From Microbispora amethystogenes (lineage in GTDB: Bacteria > Actinomycetota > Actinomycetes > Streptosporangiales > Streptosporangiaceae): DNA of 64,000 nucleotides. Every line of letters starts with the position of its first letter. Positions within the stretch are counted from its first letter, which is position 1. Of this stretch, positions 51,746 to 59,543 are shown in pieces. Location of the stretch: contig NZ_BOOB01000037.1 of assembly GCF_016863015.1 (NCBI RefSeq), positions 1 to 64,000 on the forward strand, given 5' to 3'. The notes beneath the pieces were generated by a model. It ran no database searches, was not told the DNA's origin, and saw only the letters and a program-made list of their open reading frames with translations. Position numbers and translations under genes: made by a program.

Positions 51746-52324
51746 TCAACACTGGGCACGGAAGCCGGAGATCACCAGGTCGATCAGGTGGCCGGTCTCG
51801 TCCCGGCCCTCGCCCGCCTGGCCCGCGGCCAGCACCACGGCGTTGACCAGGATCAGGGCGCGCTCGGCGTCGACGTCGGGGCGGATCAGGCCGGCCTCCT
51901 GCGCGGGCCGCAACAGTGAGTCGACGGCCCGCGACAGGCTGCTCCGGCAGCTCCGGAACAGCTCGGCCTCGCCGTCGTACCGGCCGGTGATCAGTCCCTT
52001 CATCCCGCGGTGCTCGATGAGCAGACCGGCGAACTCGTGCAGCCAGCCGACGAGTGCCGCCAGCGGGTCCTCGGAGGAGGCCGCGAGTTCGTCGGCGCGG
52101 ACGGCGAGCGCCTGGACGTGCCCGGCGTACACCGCGGCGAGCAGCGCCTCCCTGGTGGGGAACCTGCGATACAGCGTGGCCGTGCCCACGCCCGCCGCCC
52201 GCGCGACCTCGCTGAGCGGTGCCTCCGGCCCCTGCTCCTCGAAGACCCGGGTCGCCATCTCCACCAGACGCTCGACGTTGCGCCGGGCGTCGGAGCGCAG
52301 TCCCTTCGCGTGATCCGCGGGCAT
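51746..52324 (-). CDS. TetR-family repressor
   Basis: A 192-residue TetR protein with the DNA-binding segment PLSEVARAAGVGTATLYRRFPTREAL (first 50 residues) and a helical ligand domain. It is divergent from a DHA2-type MFS exporter at 52454; two copies of a 15-base palindrome lie between them, 18 and 42 bases from its start. The layout indicates repression of both itself and the exporter. Confidence 0.92.
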   Translation of the reverse strand: MPADHAKGLRSDARRNVERLVEMATRVFEEQGPEAPLSEVARAAGVGTATLYRRFPTREALLAAVYAGHVQALAVRADELAASSEDPLAALVGWLHEFAGLLIEHRGMKGLITGRYDGEAELFRSCRSSLSRAVDSLLRPAQEAGLIRPDVDAERALILVNAVVLAAGQAGEGRDETGHLIDLVISGFRAQC

Positions 52325-52341
52325 CGTCGGCCTCCAATAAG

Positions 52342-52380
52342 TGGGCGGGTCGCCCATTTACAAAGTGGGCGGGTCGCCCA
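52342..52380. promoter_or_regulatory. Tandem TetR operators
   Basis: TGGGCGGGTCGCCCA is found at 52342-52356 and 52366-52380; each has perfect six-base arms (TGGGCG/CGCCCA) around GGT, embedded in an AAG...T context, centres 24 bases apart. A further half-site (TGGGCG) begins at 52388. Confidence 0.75.
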
Positions 52381-52453
52381 TATCGTAGTGGGCGCCTGAC
52401 CAGGACGTGGCCACGCCTGGAGCACCTGCCCGTCTCCCCTGGAAGAGGCTCAC

Positions 52454-53935
52454 ATGACCGGACGGCCGGCGATCGTGCTCGCCGTGGTGCTCGCCTGCCA
52501 GCTGATGGTCGGGATCGACGCCACCATCGTCAACATCGCCCTGCCCGAGATCCAGGCGCGGCTGCACTTCACGCAGACCGGCCTCGCCTGGGTGTTCAAC
52601 GCCTACACCCTCGCGTTCGGCGGGTTGCTGCTGCTCGGCGGCCGCGCGGGCGACCTGCTGGGCCGTCGCCGGATGTTCGCCTCCGGCGTACTGCTGTTCA
52701 CCGCGGCCTCACTGGTCGGCGGTCTCGCCACCCACTCGTGGTGGCTGGTCGCGGCCCGCGCGCTGCAGGGCGCCGGCGGCGCGATGGCCTCGCCGAACGT
52801 GCTGTCGCTGATCATGTCCGCGTACGAGGACGGCCCCCGCCGGACCCGGGCGCTCGGCGTGTTCGCCGCGGTCTCCAGCGCCAGCCTCGCCCTCGGCCTG
52901 CTCGCGGGCGGCGTGCTGACCTCGGCCGGCTCCTGGCGCTGGGTGTTCTTCGTGAACGTGCCCGTCGGCGCGGCGATCCTCGCCCTCACCCCGGTCTTCG
53001 TACGGGAGACGGACAGGCACCCCGGCCGGTTCGACCTCGCGGGCGCGGTCACCGCGACCACCGGCGTCGCCGGGCTGGCCTACGGAGTGATCCGCACCGC
53101 CACCTCCGGCTGGGGCGACCCGGTCACCATCGCCGTCTTCGCCGCCGCCTCGCTGCTGCTCGCCGGTTTCACTCTGATCGAAGCCCGGGCCGAACAGCCG
53201 ATCATGCCGCTGCGGCTGTTCGCCGACCGGCGCAGGGCCGGGGCGTACGTGAACACCCTTCTGGTGCCGAGCACCGTCTTCGCGGTCGTCTACTTCCTCA
53301 CCCGGTATCTGCGGGAGGGCTTCGGCTACGGCCCGGTGGCGTCGGGCTTCGCGTTCCTGCCCATGACCGTCGTGCTGATGGGCGTGGTCCGCCTCGCCGG
53401 CCGGCTGATCACGCGATGGGACGCCCGCCCGGTGATGGCCGCCGGGATCGCCTTCGTCACCGCCGCGTTGCTGTGGCTCTCCCGGCTGACCGGCGGCAGC
53501 GGCTACCTGACCGGCGTACTCGGCCCGCTGGTGCTGCTCGGCGCCGGCGCCGGGCTCACCACCGTCTCGCTGAGCGTCACCGCATTGTCGGGCGTACGCC
53601 GTGAGGACTCCGGCGCCGGGGCCGGCGTGTTCCAGACACTGCAGTGGACCAGCTGGTCCCTCGGCCTCGCGGTGCTGGTCGCCCTGTATCACGCGGCCGC
53701 GGGCGGCGGCGGGGCGGAGTCGATGGCGCGCGGCACCTCCTCGGCGTTCGCCGGCGCGTCGGTGATCGCGGTGCTCGCCCTGCTCAGCACGCTGGCCTTC
53801 GTACGCGGTAGAGCACGTGACGGCGCAGCGGATGCCCCTCGGGAAGCACCGGATGGTCGAAGTCTTCCCCCGGGTCGCGGGTCATCCCCAGACGCCGCAT
53901 CACGGCCTGCGAGCGGACGTTCGGCACCGCCGTGA
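52454..53935 (+). CDS. MFS multidrug exporter (DHA2 family)
   Basis: A 493-residue, fourteen-helix drug/proton antiporter: VGIDATIVNIALPEIQARL in helix 1, GGRAGDLLGRRRMF loop motif A, LLAGGVLTSAGSWRWVFFVNVP motif C. An AGAGG site precedes the ATG. It is regulated by the divergent TetR. The last 50 residues are Arg/Ser/Pro-rich and lie antisense to the GNAT gene (152-base overlap), so the true C-terminus was probably shorter in an ancestor and has been extended. Confidence 0.9.
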   Translation: MTGRPAIVLAVVLACQLMVGIDATIVNIALPEIQARLHFTQTGLAWVFNAYTLAFGGLLLLGGRAGDLLGRRRMFASGVLLFTAASLVGGLATHSWWLVAARALQGAGGAMASPNVLSLIMSAYEDGPRRTRALGVFAAVSSASLALGLLAGGVLTSAGSWRWVFFVNVPVGAAILALTPVFVRETDRHPGRFDLAGAVTATTGVAGLAYGVIRTATSGWGDPVTIAVFAAASLLLAGFTLIEARAEQPIMPLRLFADRRRAGAYVNTLLVPSTVFAVVYFLTRYLREGFGYGPVASGFAFLPMTVVLMGVVRLAGRLITRWDARPVMAAGIAFVTAALLWLSRLTGGSGYLTGVLGPLVLLGAGAGLTTVSLSVTALSGVRREDSGAGAGVFQTLQWTSWSLGLAVLVALYHAAAGGGGAESMARGTSSAFAGASVIAVLALLSTLAFVRGRARDGAADAPREAPDGRSLPPGRGSSPDAASRPASGRSAPP

Positions 53936-54320
53936 ACGAGACGATCTCGGTCAGCCCCAGCGTGCCGAACCCGTGTTCCAGGGCCGCCCGCGCGGCCTCG
54001 GTGGCGTACCCGTGCCCCCAGGCGGATCTGGCGAGCCGCCAGCCGATCTCCACGCACGGCGTGAAGTGCGCGGCGAACCTCGGCACCTGCAACCCGGTGA
54101 AGCCGATGAACACGCCGTCCGCCTCGACCGCCCACCAGCCGAACCCGCGCTCCTCGAACACCGCCTCGACGCGCTCGACGAGCGCGTCGCTCTCCTCGCG
54201 GGTGAGCGTGGCCGGGAAGTGCTCCATGACGACCGGGTCGGCGTTCAGCGCCGCGAAGGGCTCCTTGTCGTCCTCGCGCCAGCGCCGCAGCACCAGCCTG
54301 TCGGTTTCGATGAGATTCAC
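53784..54320 (-). CDS. GNAT-family N-acetyltransferase (RimJ-like)
   Basis: A 178-residue acetyltransferase of the Acetyltransf_3 group. LIETDRLVLRRWREDD opens it, EIGWRLARSAWGHGYATEAARA contains the acetyl-CoA pyrophosphate loop (RxxWGxGYA), and ETNVRSQAVMRRLGM-type NVRSQAVMRRLGM is the last motif. GTG at 54320 with GGGGG just before it is preferred; the frame extends to 54455 but the extra residues resemble no acetyltransferase. Its 3' part overlaps the convergent MFS gene. Confidence 0.86.
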   Translation of the reverse strand: MNLIETDRLVLRRWREDDKEPFAALNADPVVMEHFPATLTREESDALVERVEAVFEERGFGWWAVEADGVFIGFTGLQVPRFAAHFTPCVEIGWRLARSAWGHGYATEAARAALEHGFGTLGLTEIVSFTAVPNVRSQAVMRRLGMTRDPGEDFDHPVLPEGHPLRRHVLYRVRRPAC

Positions 54321-54370
54321 CCCCCGAGAATAGGGGGTGGGAGAAAGCAGGGGCCGGCGTCGGCTAGAGT

Positions 54371-54534
54371 CGGTTGTGGCCGATGTGGTTTGTGTCCCCC
54401 GGGCCGCAAACACCGCCTTCACGGAATACCGTTCGGCTGGAGCCGTGTTGTGCATTCCGCCGAGGAGGCGACCGCCACATCGGCCCTCGACGTGGACGCC
54501 CCGCGAGACCCTGTCTCGCGGGGCGTCGTCTTTT
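54371..54534 (+). ncRNA. Structured non-coding RNA with three-way-junction fold and own terminator
   Basis: No protein frame is convincing here, but pairing is strong: GGCCGATGTGG (54378-54388) pairs perfectly with CCACATCGGCC (54475-54485). Enclosed are a hairpin based on TTTG/CAAA (54389-54410) with a C-rich loop and a longer one closed by CGGAAT (54422-54427) and ATTCCG (54454-54459) with CGGC/GCCG inside. A textbook terminator follows. TAGAGT at 54365-54370 is a possible -10. The next + strand gene is 1.4 kb away, so this looks like a trans-acting small RNA rather than a riboswitch. I do not recognise the family. Confidence 0.65.
54495..54534 (+). terminator. Intrinsic terminator of the non-coding RNA
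   Basis: GACGCCCCGCGAGAC (54495-54509) and GTCTCGCGGGGCGTC (54513-54527) form a perfect 15-base-pair stem with a three-base loop, followed by GTCTTTT. It is the best intrinsic terminator in the window and faces the + strand. Confidence 0.9.
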
Positions 54535-54558
54535 GGGGCTGTACAGTCCGTCGGCCCG

Positions 54559-55158
54559 TCACCAGGCCCGGCCCTCGCGCAGGAGCGCCAGGCCGGGCGC
54601 GGACACGTGCAGCACCTCGTAGTGTTCGGCGTCGTAGTGTTCGGTGTCGCCGTGGGAGCCCGGCGCCTCCCGCTCCCACAGGGCGAACGTCATCAGCCTC
54701 CAGCGACCGGGATCGAGCGCCAGGGCGGCGGTGTGCAGGCCCGCGACGCCGCCCAGCGCACGCAGGCCCGCCAGTGCCTCCGCGACGCACGCCGTCAGGT
54801 CGGCGGTCTCGGGCAAGGAAGTGACGAGGCGGGAGGCGGCCCGCGGGGCCGTTCCCCGCGCCGGGCCGGGCTCGACGGCGAGGCCGGACCACTGCCGCAC
54901 CGCCGGACGCCCGAAGTCGGCGACGATCCCCTGGAAGCCGCCGCCGCCGACCAGGAACTCCCCCATCCGTCCGGCGTCGTGCCACAGGTAGAACGGGGCG
55001 TACTGGTTCACCGGCGACCCCGCCACGCCCCGCTCACGGATCAGGTAGGCCTTGAGGCCGAGCCCGGCCCGGTCGTCGAGGGCGTGCCCGCGCGTCGCCA
55101 CCCGCTCCCGGATGACCGTCATGTCGTAGTCGGCGGGCAGGGTGATGTCGTACTGCAT
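54559..55158 (-). CDS. DUF4865 family protein
   Basis: A 199-residue protein (MQYDITLPADYDMTVIRERV onward) of the DUF4865 family, with YAPFYLWHDAGRMGEFLVGGG as its most conserved-looking segment and an LTRLMTFALWE-like C-terminal strand, consistent with a ferredoxin-like dimeric alpha-beta barrel. Function unknown. It follows the TetR gene in the same direction, 20 bases apart, so it is probably co-regulated by that repressor. Confidence 0.83.
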   Translation of the reverse strand: MQYDITLPADYDMTVIRERVATRGHALDDRAGLGLKAYLIRERGVAGSPVNQYAPFYLWHDAGRMGEFLVGGGGFQGIVADFGRPAVRQWSGLAVEPGPARGTAPRAASRLVTSLPETADLTACVAEALAGLRALGGVAGLHTAALALDPGRWRLMTFALWEREAPGSHGDTEHYDAEHYEVLHVSAPGLALLREGRAW

Positions 55159-55178
55159 GGCGTACACGCCGGGGCTCC

Positions 55179-55745
55179 TCAGGAGGGTCGGGAGGGGGAC
55201 AGCAGGGCGAGCAGCCCGTCGACGGCCTGGTGGAACGGCTCCGGCGAGGCCGCGGCGCGGGCCAGGACGTATCCGCCCTGCAGCACGGCCACGACGGCGG
55301 ACGCGGTGGCGGCGGGGTCGAGCCCGGCGCCGATCTCGCCGCGGTCCCGTCCTTCGGCCAGCACCGCCGCGAGCCGGTCGCGCAGCCAGGCGAAGGTCTC
55401 CTCCACCGGCCGCCGCAGCGCCGGGTCGGCCATCACCTCGGGGTCCTGGGTCAGCCGGCCGATCGGGCAGCCCCGCAGCACCTCCCGCTCCCGCCGCAGG
55501 TAGGCGGAGACGCGCTCGGCGGCCGTGCCCGGCCCGGACAGGATCTCCTCCACCCCCGCACGCATCTCCCCGGCCGTACGGCCGATCGCGGCGAGCGCGA
55601 GGTCCGGCTTGCCGGAGAAGTGGTGATACATGCTGCCCTGGCCCGCTCCCGCCCGCTGCTGGATGGCCCGCGGGCTGGTCCCGACGTAGCCGCGCTCCCA
55701 CAACAGCTCGCGCGTGCTCTCGATCAGGCGATCCGGTGTGCTCAT
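55179..55745 (-). CDS. TetR-family repressor
   Basis: A 188-residue TetR protein (TSPRAIQQRAGAGQGSMYHHF is the DNA-binding helix pair; the C-terminal part resembles the TetR_C_16-like group). ATG 55745 is adjacent to a 24-base palindrome, so autoregulation is expected; ATG 55754 within the palindrome is an alternative start. It probably controls the DUF4865 gene that follows. Confidence 0.9.
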   Translation of the reverse strand: MSTPDRLIESTRELLWERGYVGTSPRAIQQRAGAGQGSMYHHFSGKPDLALAAIGRTAGEMRAGVEEILSGPGTAAERVSAYLRREREVLRGCPIGRLTQDPEVMADPALRRPVEETFAWLRDRLAAVLAEGRDRGEIGAGLDPAATASAVVAVLQGGYVLARAAASPEPFHQAVDGLLALLSPSRPS

Positions 55746-55769
55746 GCTGTACATACTAGTAGGTACAGC
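55746..55769. promoter_or_regulatory. 24-base palindromic operator at the TetR start
   Basis: GCTGTAC (55746-55752) and GTACAGC (55763-55769) flank TACTAGTA (54-61 of the same line), giving a palindrome with one mismatched pair, centred on CTAG. It abuts the TetR start codon and overlaps a TAGTAT-like -10 on the minus strand. Confidence 0.7.
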
Positions 55770-55914
55770 GAAGTGTTGGCGATGCCGTACAAAACACGGG
55801 AGGGTGTGTTGCAGGGGGCGTACACCTGAACGGCACCCGGCGCGGCCTAGGGTATGTCCGTCGAGCCGAGTCCGAGCCCGAGTCCGAGTCCGGTGGTGCT
55901 GAGAAGGAGAGGCC

Positions 55915-56577
55915 GTGCTCTATTCCGCCCTGAAGGCCGTCAGCGTTCCCGTCATGCACCTGCTGTGGCGGCCGCGGATGGAGGGACGCGAGCACGTCCC
56001 CGCGCACGGGCCCGCCATCCTGGCCTCCAACCACCTTTCCGTGCTCGACTCGTTCTTCATGCCGGCGCTGGTGCCCCGCATGGTGCGCTTCGTGGCCAAG
56101 AAGGAGTACTTCACCGGCAACCGCCTCGCGGCCGAGTGGATGCGGGCGATGGGGGCCGTGGAGATCGACCGTGAGAACGTCACCGCCGCCCAGGACATGC
56201 TCGACGCCGCCGTGGAGGTCCTCAAGGCCGGCGAGCTGTTCGGCATCTACCCCGAGGGCACCCGCTCCCCCGACGGCCGCCTCTATCGCGGCAAGATCGG
56301 CGTCGCCTGGCTCTCGCTGACCACCGGCGCGCCGATCGTGCCCGTGGCCATGCTGGGCACCGACAAGGTCCTGCCGCCCGGCGCGTCGGTGCCGCGCCTG
56401 CGCCGCATCGGCGTGCGGTTCGGTGAGCCGATGACCTTCACCGGCGACCCCGGCAGCGCCCGGGACCGGCGGCGGGTGACCGACGAGGTCATGGCCGCGA
56501 TCCAGCGCCTGTCCGGCCAGGAGTACGTGCCCCGGTACGGCGCGAGCGTCAAGGGCGCCGGCGAAACGGGGGTGTGA
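55915..56577 (+). CDS. PlsC-type 1-acyl-glycerol-3-phosphate acyltransferase
   Basis: A 220-residue acyltransferase. The catalytic NHxxxxD box is NHLSVLD (His40, Asp45) and the phosphate-binding motif is YPEGTRSPDG; VPVAMLGTDKVLPPG is the third conserved block. GTG 55915 has an AAGGAGAG site. It would add the second acyl chain in phospholipid synthesis at the membrane. Just upstream is a short CGAGTC-rich repeat (about 55869-55891). Actinomycetes usually carry several paralogues. Confidence 0.9.
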   Translation: MLYSALKAVSVPVMHLLWRPRMEGREHVPAHGPAILASNHLSVLDSFFMPALVPRMVRFVAKKEYFTGNRLAAEWMRAMGAVEIDRENVTAAQDMLDAAVEVLKAGELFGIYPEGTRSPDGRLYRGKIGVAWLSLTTGAPIVPVAMLGTDKVLPPGASVPRLRRIGVRFGEPMTFTGDPGSARDRRRVTDEVMAAIQRLSGQEYVPRYGASVKGAGETGV

Positions 56578-56643
56578 ACAACTGATCAGGCCCCGCTAGG
56601 CTCTGGTCCCGACCAAGGGACACGGGCGTGACTGGGGGTACCT

Positions 56644-58263
56644 GTGCCGCGAGGACGAACTGTCGCGATCTCGGCCGCCGCGGCCGTCGTGGTGGCGGGG
56701 GGCGCCGCCGGAGGGGCCTACTACGTGCTGCACACGCGCGGCACGCCGCAGGAGACGGCGACGCGCTTCGCCTCGGCCTGGTCCCGGGGCGACCTCACGG
56801 CCATGAAGGCCGAGCTCGCCTCCCCCGCGCCCGGCTTCGACGCGGCGTACGCGGAGCTGACCAAGAACCTGGGGGCCGTCAAGGTCGCCGTACGGGACGT
56901 GCGGGCGGGCCAGGCGAAGGACGACCGGGCCACCGCGTCGTTCACCGCCACCGCGAGCCTCAAGGACGTCGGCGACTGGACCTACCAGGGCTCGCTGAGG
57001 CTCGTCGTGAAGGACCACTACTGGAAGGTCGACTGGTCGCCCGCCGCGGTCCATCCCTCCCTCGACGGGAACACGCACCTGGCGTTGAAGACGTCATGGC
57101 CGCAGCGGGCGTCGATCACCGACGCCAACGGCGACCGCATCGACGGCGGCGACGTGGGCGGCTCGGTGCAGCAGCTCGTCGGCTACCTCGACAAGGCCGG
57201 CGACGACGACCTCGGCAAGCTGGGCAGCGCGTACAAGAAGAACGACCCCGTGGGGCGCGCCGGCCTGCAGGAGACCTTCCAGAAGCAGCTCGCCGGCACC
57301 CCCACCACCGAGATCCAGGCGGTGGGACCGAGCCGGAAGACCCTGCACTCGATCAAGGGCTCCCCCGGCCGCGACCTGACGACCAGCCTCGACCTCAAGG
57401 TGCAGCACGCCGCCGCCGACGCGGTGCGCGACCTGCCGAAGCCCGCCTCACTCGTCGCCGTACGACCCTCGACGGGCGAGATCCTCGCGGTCGTCAACAA
57501 CAAGGGCGGGTTCAACCGCGCGCTGGACGGCAAGTACGCCCCCGGCTCGACCTTCAAGACGATCACGGCGGCCGGGCTGCTGGCCGAGGGGCTGACCCCG
57601 TCGAGCCGGGTGACCTGCCCCAAAGAGGCCGTGGTCGGCGGCATGAAGATCCGCAACTCCGACCACGAGGCCTTCGGGTCGCTGTCGTTCCTGGACTCCT
57701 ACGCCCACTCGTGCAACACCACCTTCGCCCCGCTCGCCGCCGAGAAGCTGGGGGCCGAGAAGCTGTACGACCTGGCCACCGAACTGGGGTTCAACCAGCC
57801 GCTGCGCATCGGCGTCCCGGCCACGCCCGGCAGCATGCCGAAGGCCACCAGCGACGCCGAACTGGCCGCCGAGTCGTTCGGCCAGGGCAGGATCACCGCG
57901 AGCCCGCTGGTCATGGCGACCGTGGCCGCGGCGGTCGCGGACGGCTCCTGGCGGCCGCCCACGCTGGTGCCCTCCCGCAAGCAGACCGAGGCTCCCCGGG
58001 AACTGCCCGGCGGGGTGGTGAAGGGCCTGCGCTCGATGATGCGGGCGGTGGTCAGCAAGGGCACCGCCCGCAAGGCGGGGCTGCCCTCGGGCACGGCGGG
58101 CAAGACCGGGACCGCCGAGTTCGGCACCGGGCCCACGCTCGAATCGCACGCCTGGTTCATGGGCTACCGCGGCGACCTGGCCTTCGCCGTCGTCGTGGAG
58201 GCCGGCGGCATGGGCGGCGACGTGGCCGCCCCGGTCGCCGCGCACTTCCTCAAGGCCCTGTAG
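56644..58263 (+). CDS. Class B penicillin-binding protein with NTF2-like N-domain
   Basis: A 539-residue membrane-anchored transpeptidase. One N-terminal helix, an NTF2/MecA_N-like domain (TPQETATRFASAWSRGDLTA), a dimerisation region and the transpeptidase domain follow. Active-site motifs: Ser302-x-x-Lys305 (GSTFK), Ser356-Cys-Asn (SCN) and Lys487-Thr-Gly (KTGTAE). It cross-links peptidoglycan outside the membrane. The MecA_N-type N-terminus recalls low-affinity PBPs linked to beta-lactam resistance, but is also standard in actinomycetes. The last 16 bases, including the stop, are duplicated just downstream. Confidence 0.92.
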   Translation: MPRGRTVAISAAAAVVVAGGAAGGAYYVLHTRGTPQETATRFASAWSRGDLTAMKAELASPAPGFDAAYAELTKNLGAVKVAVRDVRAGQAKDDRATASFTATASLKDVGDWTYQGSLRLVVKDHYWKVDWSPAAVHPSLDGNTHLALKTSWPQRASITDANGDRIDGGDVGGSVQQLVGYLDKAGDDDLGKLGSAYKKNDPVGRAGLQETFQKQLAGTPTTEIQAVGPSRKTLHSIKGSPGRDLTTSLDLKVQHAAADAVRDLPKPASLVAVRPSTGEILAVVNNKGGFNRALDGKYAPGSTFKTITAAGLLAEGLTPSSRVTCPKEAVVGGMKIRNSDHEAFGSLSFLDSYAHSCNTTFAPLAAEKLGAEKLYDLATELGFNQPLRIGVPATPGSMPKATSDAELAAESFGQGRITASPLVMATVAAAVADGSWRPPTLVPSRKQTEAPRELPGGVVKGLRSMMRAVVSKGTARKAGLPSGTAGKTGTAEFGTGPTLESHAWFMGYRGDLAFAVVVEAGGMGGDVAAPVAAHFLKAL

Positions 58264-58289
58264 TCGGTAAGGCCCTGTAGCCGGTTTCG

Positions 58290-58571
58290 TCACACGGGGA
58301 ACGCGGCGGCGTCGTGCCGCAGGGCCATGACCAGCAGGGTCGCGATCAGCGTGGCGATGAGCAGCCAGCTCACGGCGATGATCAGCGTGGAGCGGCCCGG
58401 CCGGCGGCGGGCGGCGCCCCGCCCCTCCCGGCCCCGCCCCGCGCGGTGGCCGGCACGCTGACTGGCACGGTGGTTGAACGACTCGAGCCTCGCCGCCAGC
58501 TTCGGGTCCTCGTCCGTGAGGTGCCGCTCGATCATCGCCAGCATCCGCTCTTCGTCCTGCGACCAGGCCAT
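58290..58571 (-). CDS. DUF3040 small membrane protein
   Basis: A 93-residue protein with the DUF3040 signature at the N-terminus (MAWSQDEERMLAMIERHLTD ... DPKLAARLESF), a basic middle and one C-terminal membrane helix (LIIAVSWLLIATLIATLLVMAL). DUF3040 proteins are actinobacterial and of unknown function. ATG 58571 is used because the signature begins there. Confidence 0.85.
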   Translation of the reverse strand: MAWSQDEERMLAMIERHLTDEDPKLAARLESFNHRASQRAGHRAGRGREGRGAARRRPGRSTLIIAVSWLLIATLIATLLVMALRHDAAAFPV

Positions 58572-58733
58572 CGCGCAACACTCCCAGAACGCAAGGTATG
58601 TGCCGACGTTGTCCCCAACGATGAAGATCGTTAGCCGTTTCCAGGACCGCGATTTACGATGAGTTGCCAATAGGGGTTCGGCGTACGGGCGGCCCCGCGG
58701 CGTTTCGTCCGGGTGACGCTACGATCGCCCGGC

Positions 58734-59462
58734 ATGGGGCACGACCTGCACGCTCTCAACGACTTGAACGACGCGAACGACTTGAACGACCTGGACGCCG
58801 AGGCGTTCGTCCGCGCGCACACCAGGCCGGCGGCCGTGCCGTACGTGCCGGAGATCCGGCTGCGCCTGGCCGTCGACGACGGCACTCACGGCACTCACGG
58901 CGCTCACGGCGCTCACGGCGAGGAGCACGCCGAGCTGTACGAGATCTGGGAACGGGCCGGGGGGCTGCCCTTCTGGGCGTACCCCTGGGCCGGCGGGCAG
59001 GCGCTCGCGCGCCACGTGCTCGATCACCCGGAGACCGTGCACGGCCGGACCGTGCTCGACCTCGCCACCGGGTCGGGGCTGGTCGCCGTGGCCGCCGCGC
59101 TGGCCGGCGCCGCCCTGGTCGTGGCCAACGACGTCGACCCGTACGCGCTGGCGGCCGTGCGGCTCAACGCCGCCGCCAACGGCGTCGCCGTACGGGTCCT
59201 CGGCGGCGACCTGCTCGACGGCGCGCCGGACGAGGAGGTCGTGCTCGCCGGAGACGTCTTCTACGAAAGGCCCCTGGCCCTGCGGGTCGCCCCCTTCCTG
59301 TCCAGGGCATCGGGGGTGGTCCTCACCGGGGTGCCCGACCGGGCCTGCTCCTACCTGCCGGACGGCGTGTTCGAGCCGGTGGGCGTGCACGAGCTGCTCA
59401 CCCTCCTGGAGGATGCACCCCGGAAGCGGACGACGATATATCGGCTTTCCGGCCGACATTGA
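58734..59462 (+). CDS. ETFB lysine methyltransferase-like class I methyltransferase
   Basis: A 242-residue methyltransferase resembling the METTL20/nicotinamide-N-methylase group: LPFWAYPWAGGQALARHVLD, cofactor loop VLDLATGSGLVAVAAA, acidic ANDVDPYA and DEEVVLAGDVFYE. Two low-complexity segments are encoded by short repeats: LNDLNDANDLNDLD near the N-terminus and GTHGTHGAHGAHG (58881-58916) before the catalytic domain. In animals such enzymes methylate the beta subunit of electron-transfer flavoprotein; the bacterial target is unproven. Confidence 0.83.
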   Translation: MGHDLHALNDLNDANDLNDLDAEAFVRAHTRPAAVPYVPEIRLRLAVDDGTHGTHGAHGAHGEEHAELYEIWERAGGLPFWAYPWAGGQALARHVLDHPETVHGRTVLDLATGSGLVAVAAALAGAALVVANDVDPYALAAVRLNAAANGVAVRVLGGDLLDGAPDEEVVLAGDVFYERPLALRVAPFLSRASGVVLTGVPDRACSYLPDGVFEPVGVHELLTLLEDAPRKRTTIYRLSGRH

Positions 59463-59543
59463 AGTAAGTGACCCACATCACAGCAACAGATGAACTGCCG
59501 ATGACGTCATAGGGAAGGGGATCTTCACCGACACGGACGGGGC

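Noticed and set aside
54371-54534. Interpretation as a cis riboswitch or T-box
   Set aside because: There is a terminator but no same-strand gene for about 1.4 kb, and no specifier or known aptamer core was recognisable.
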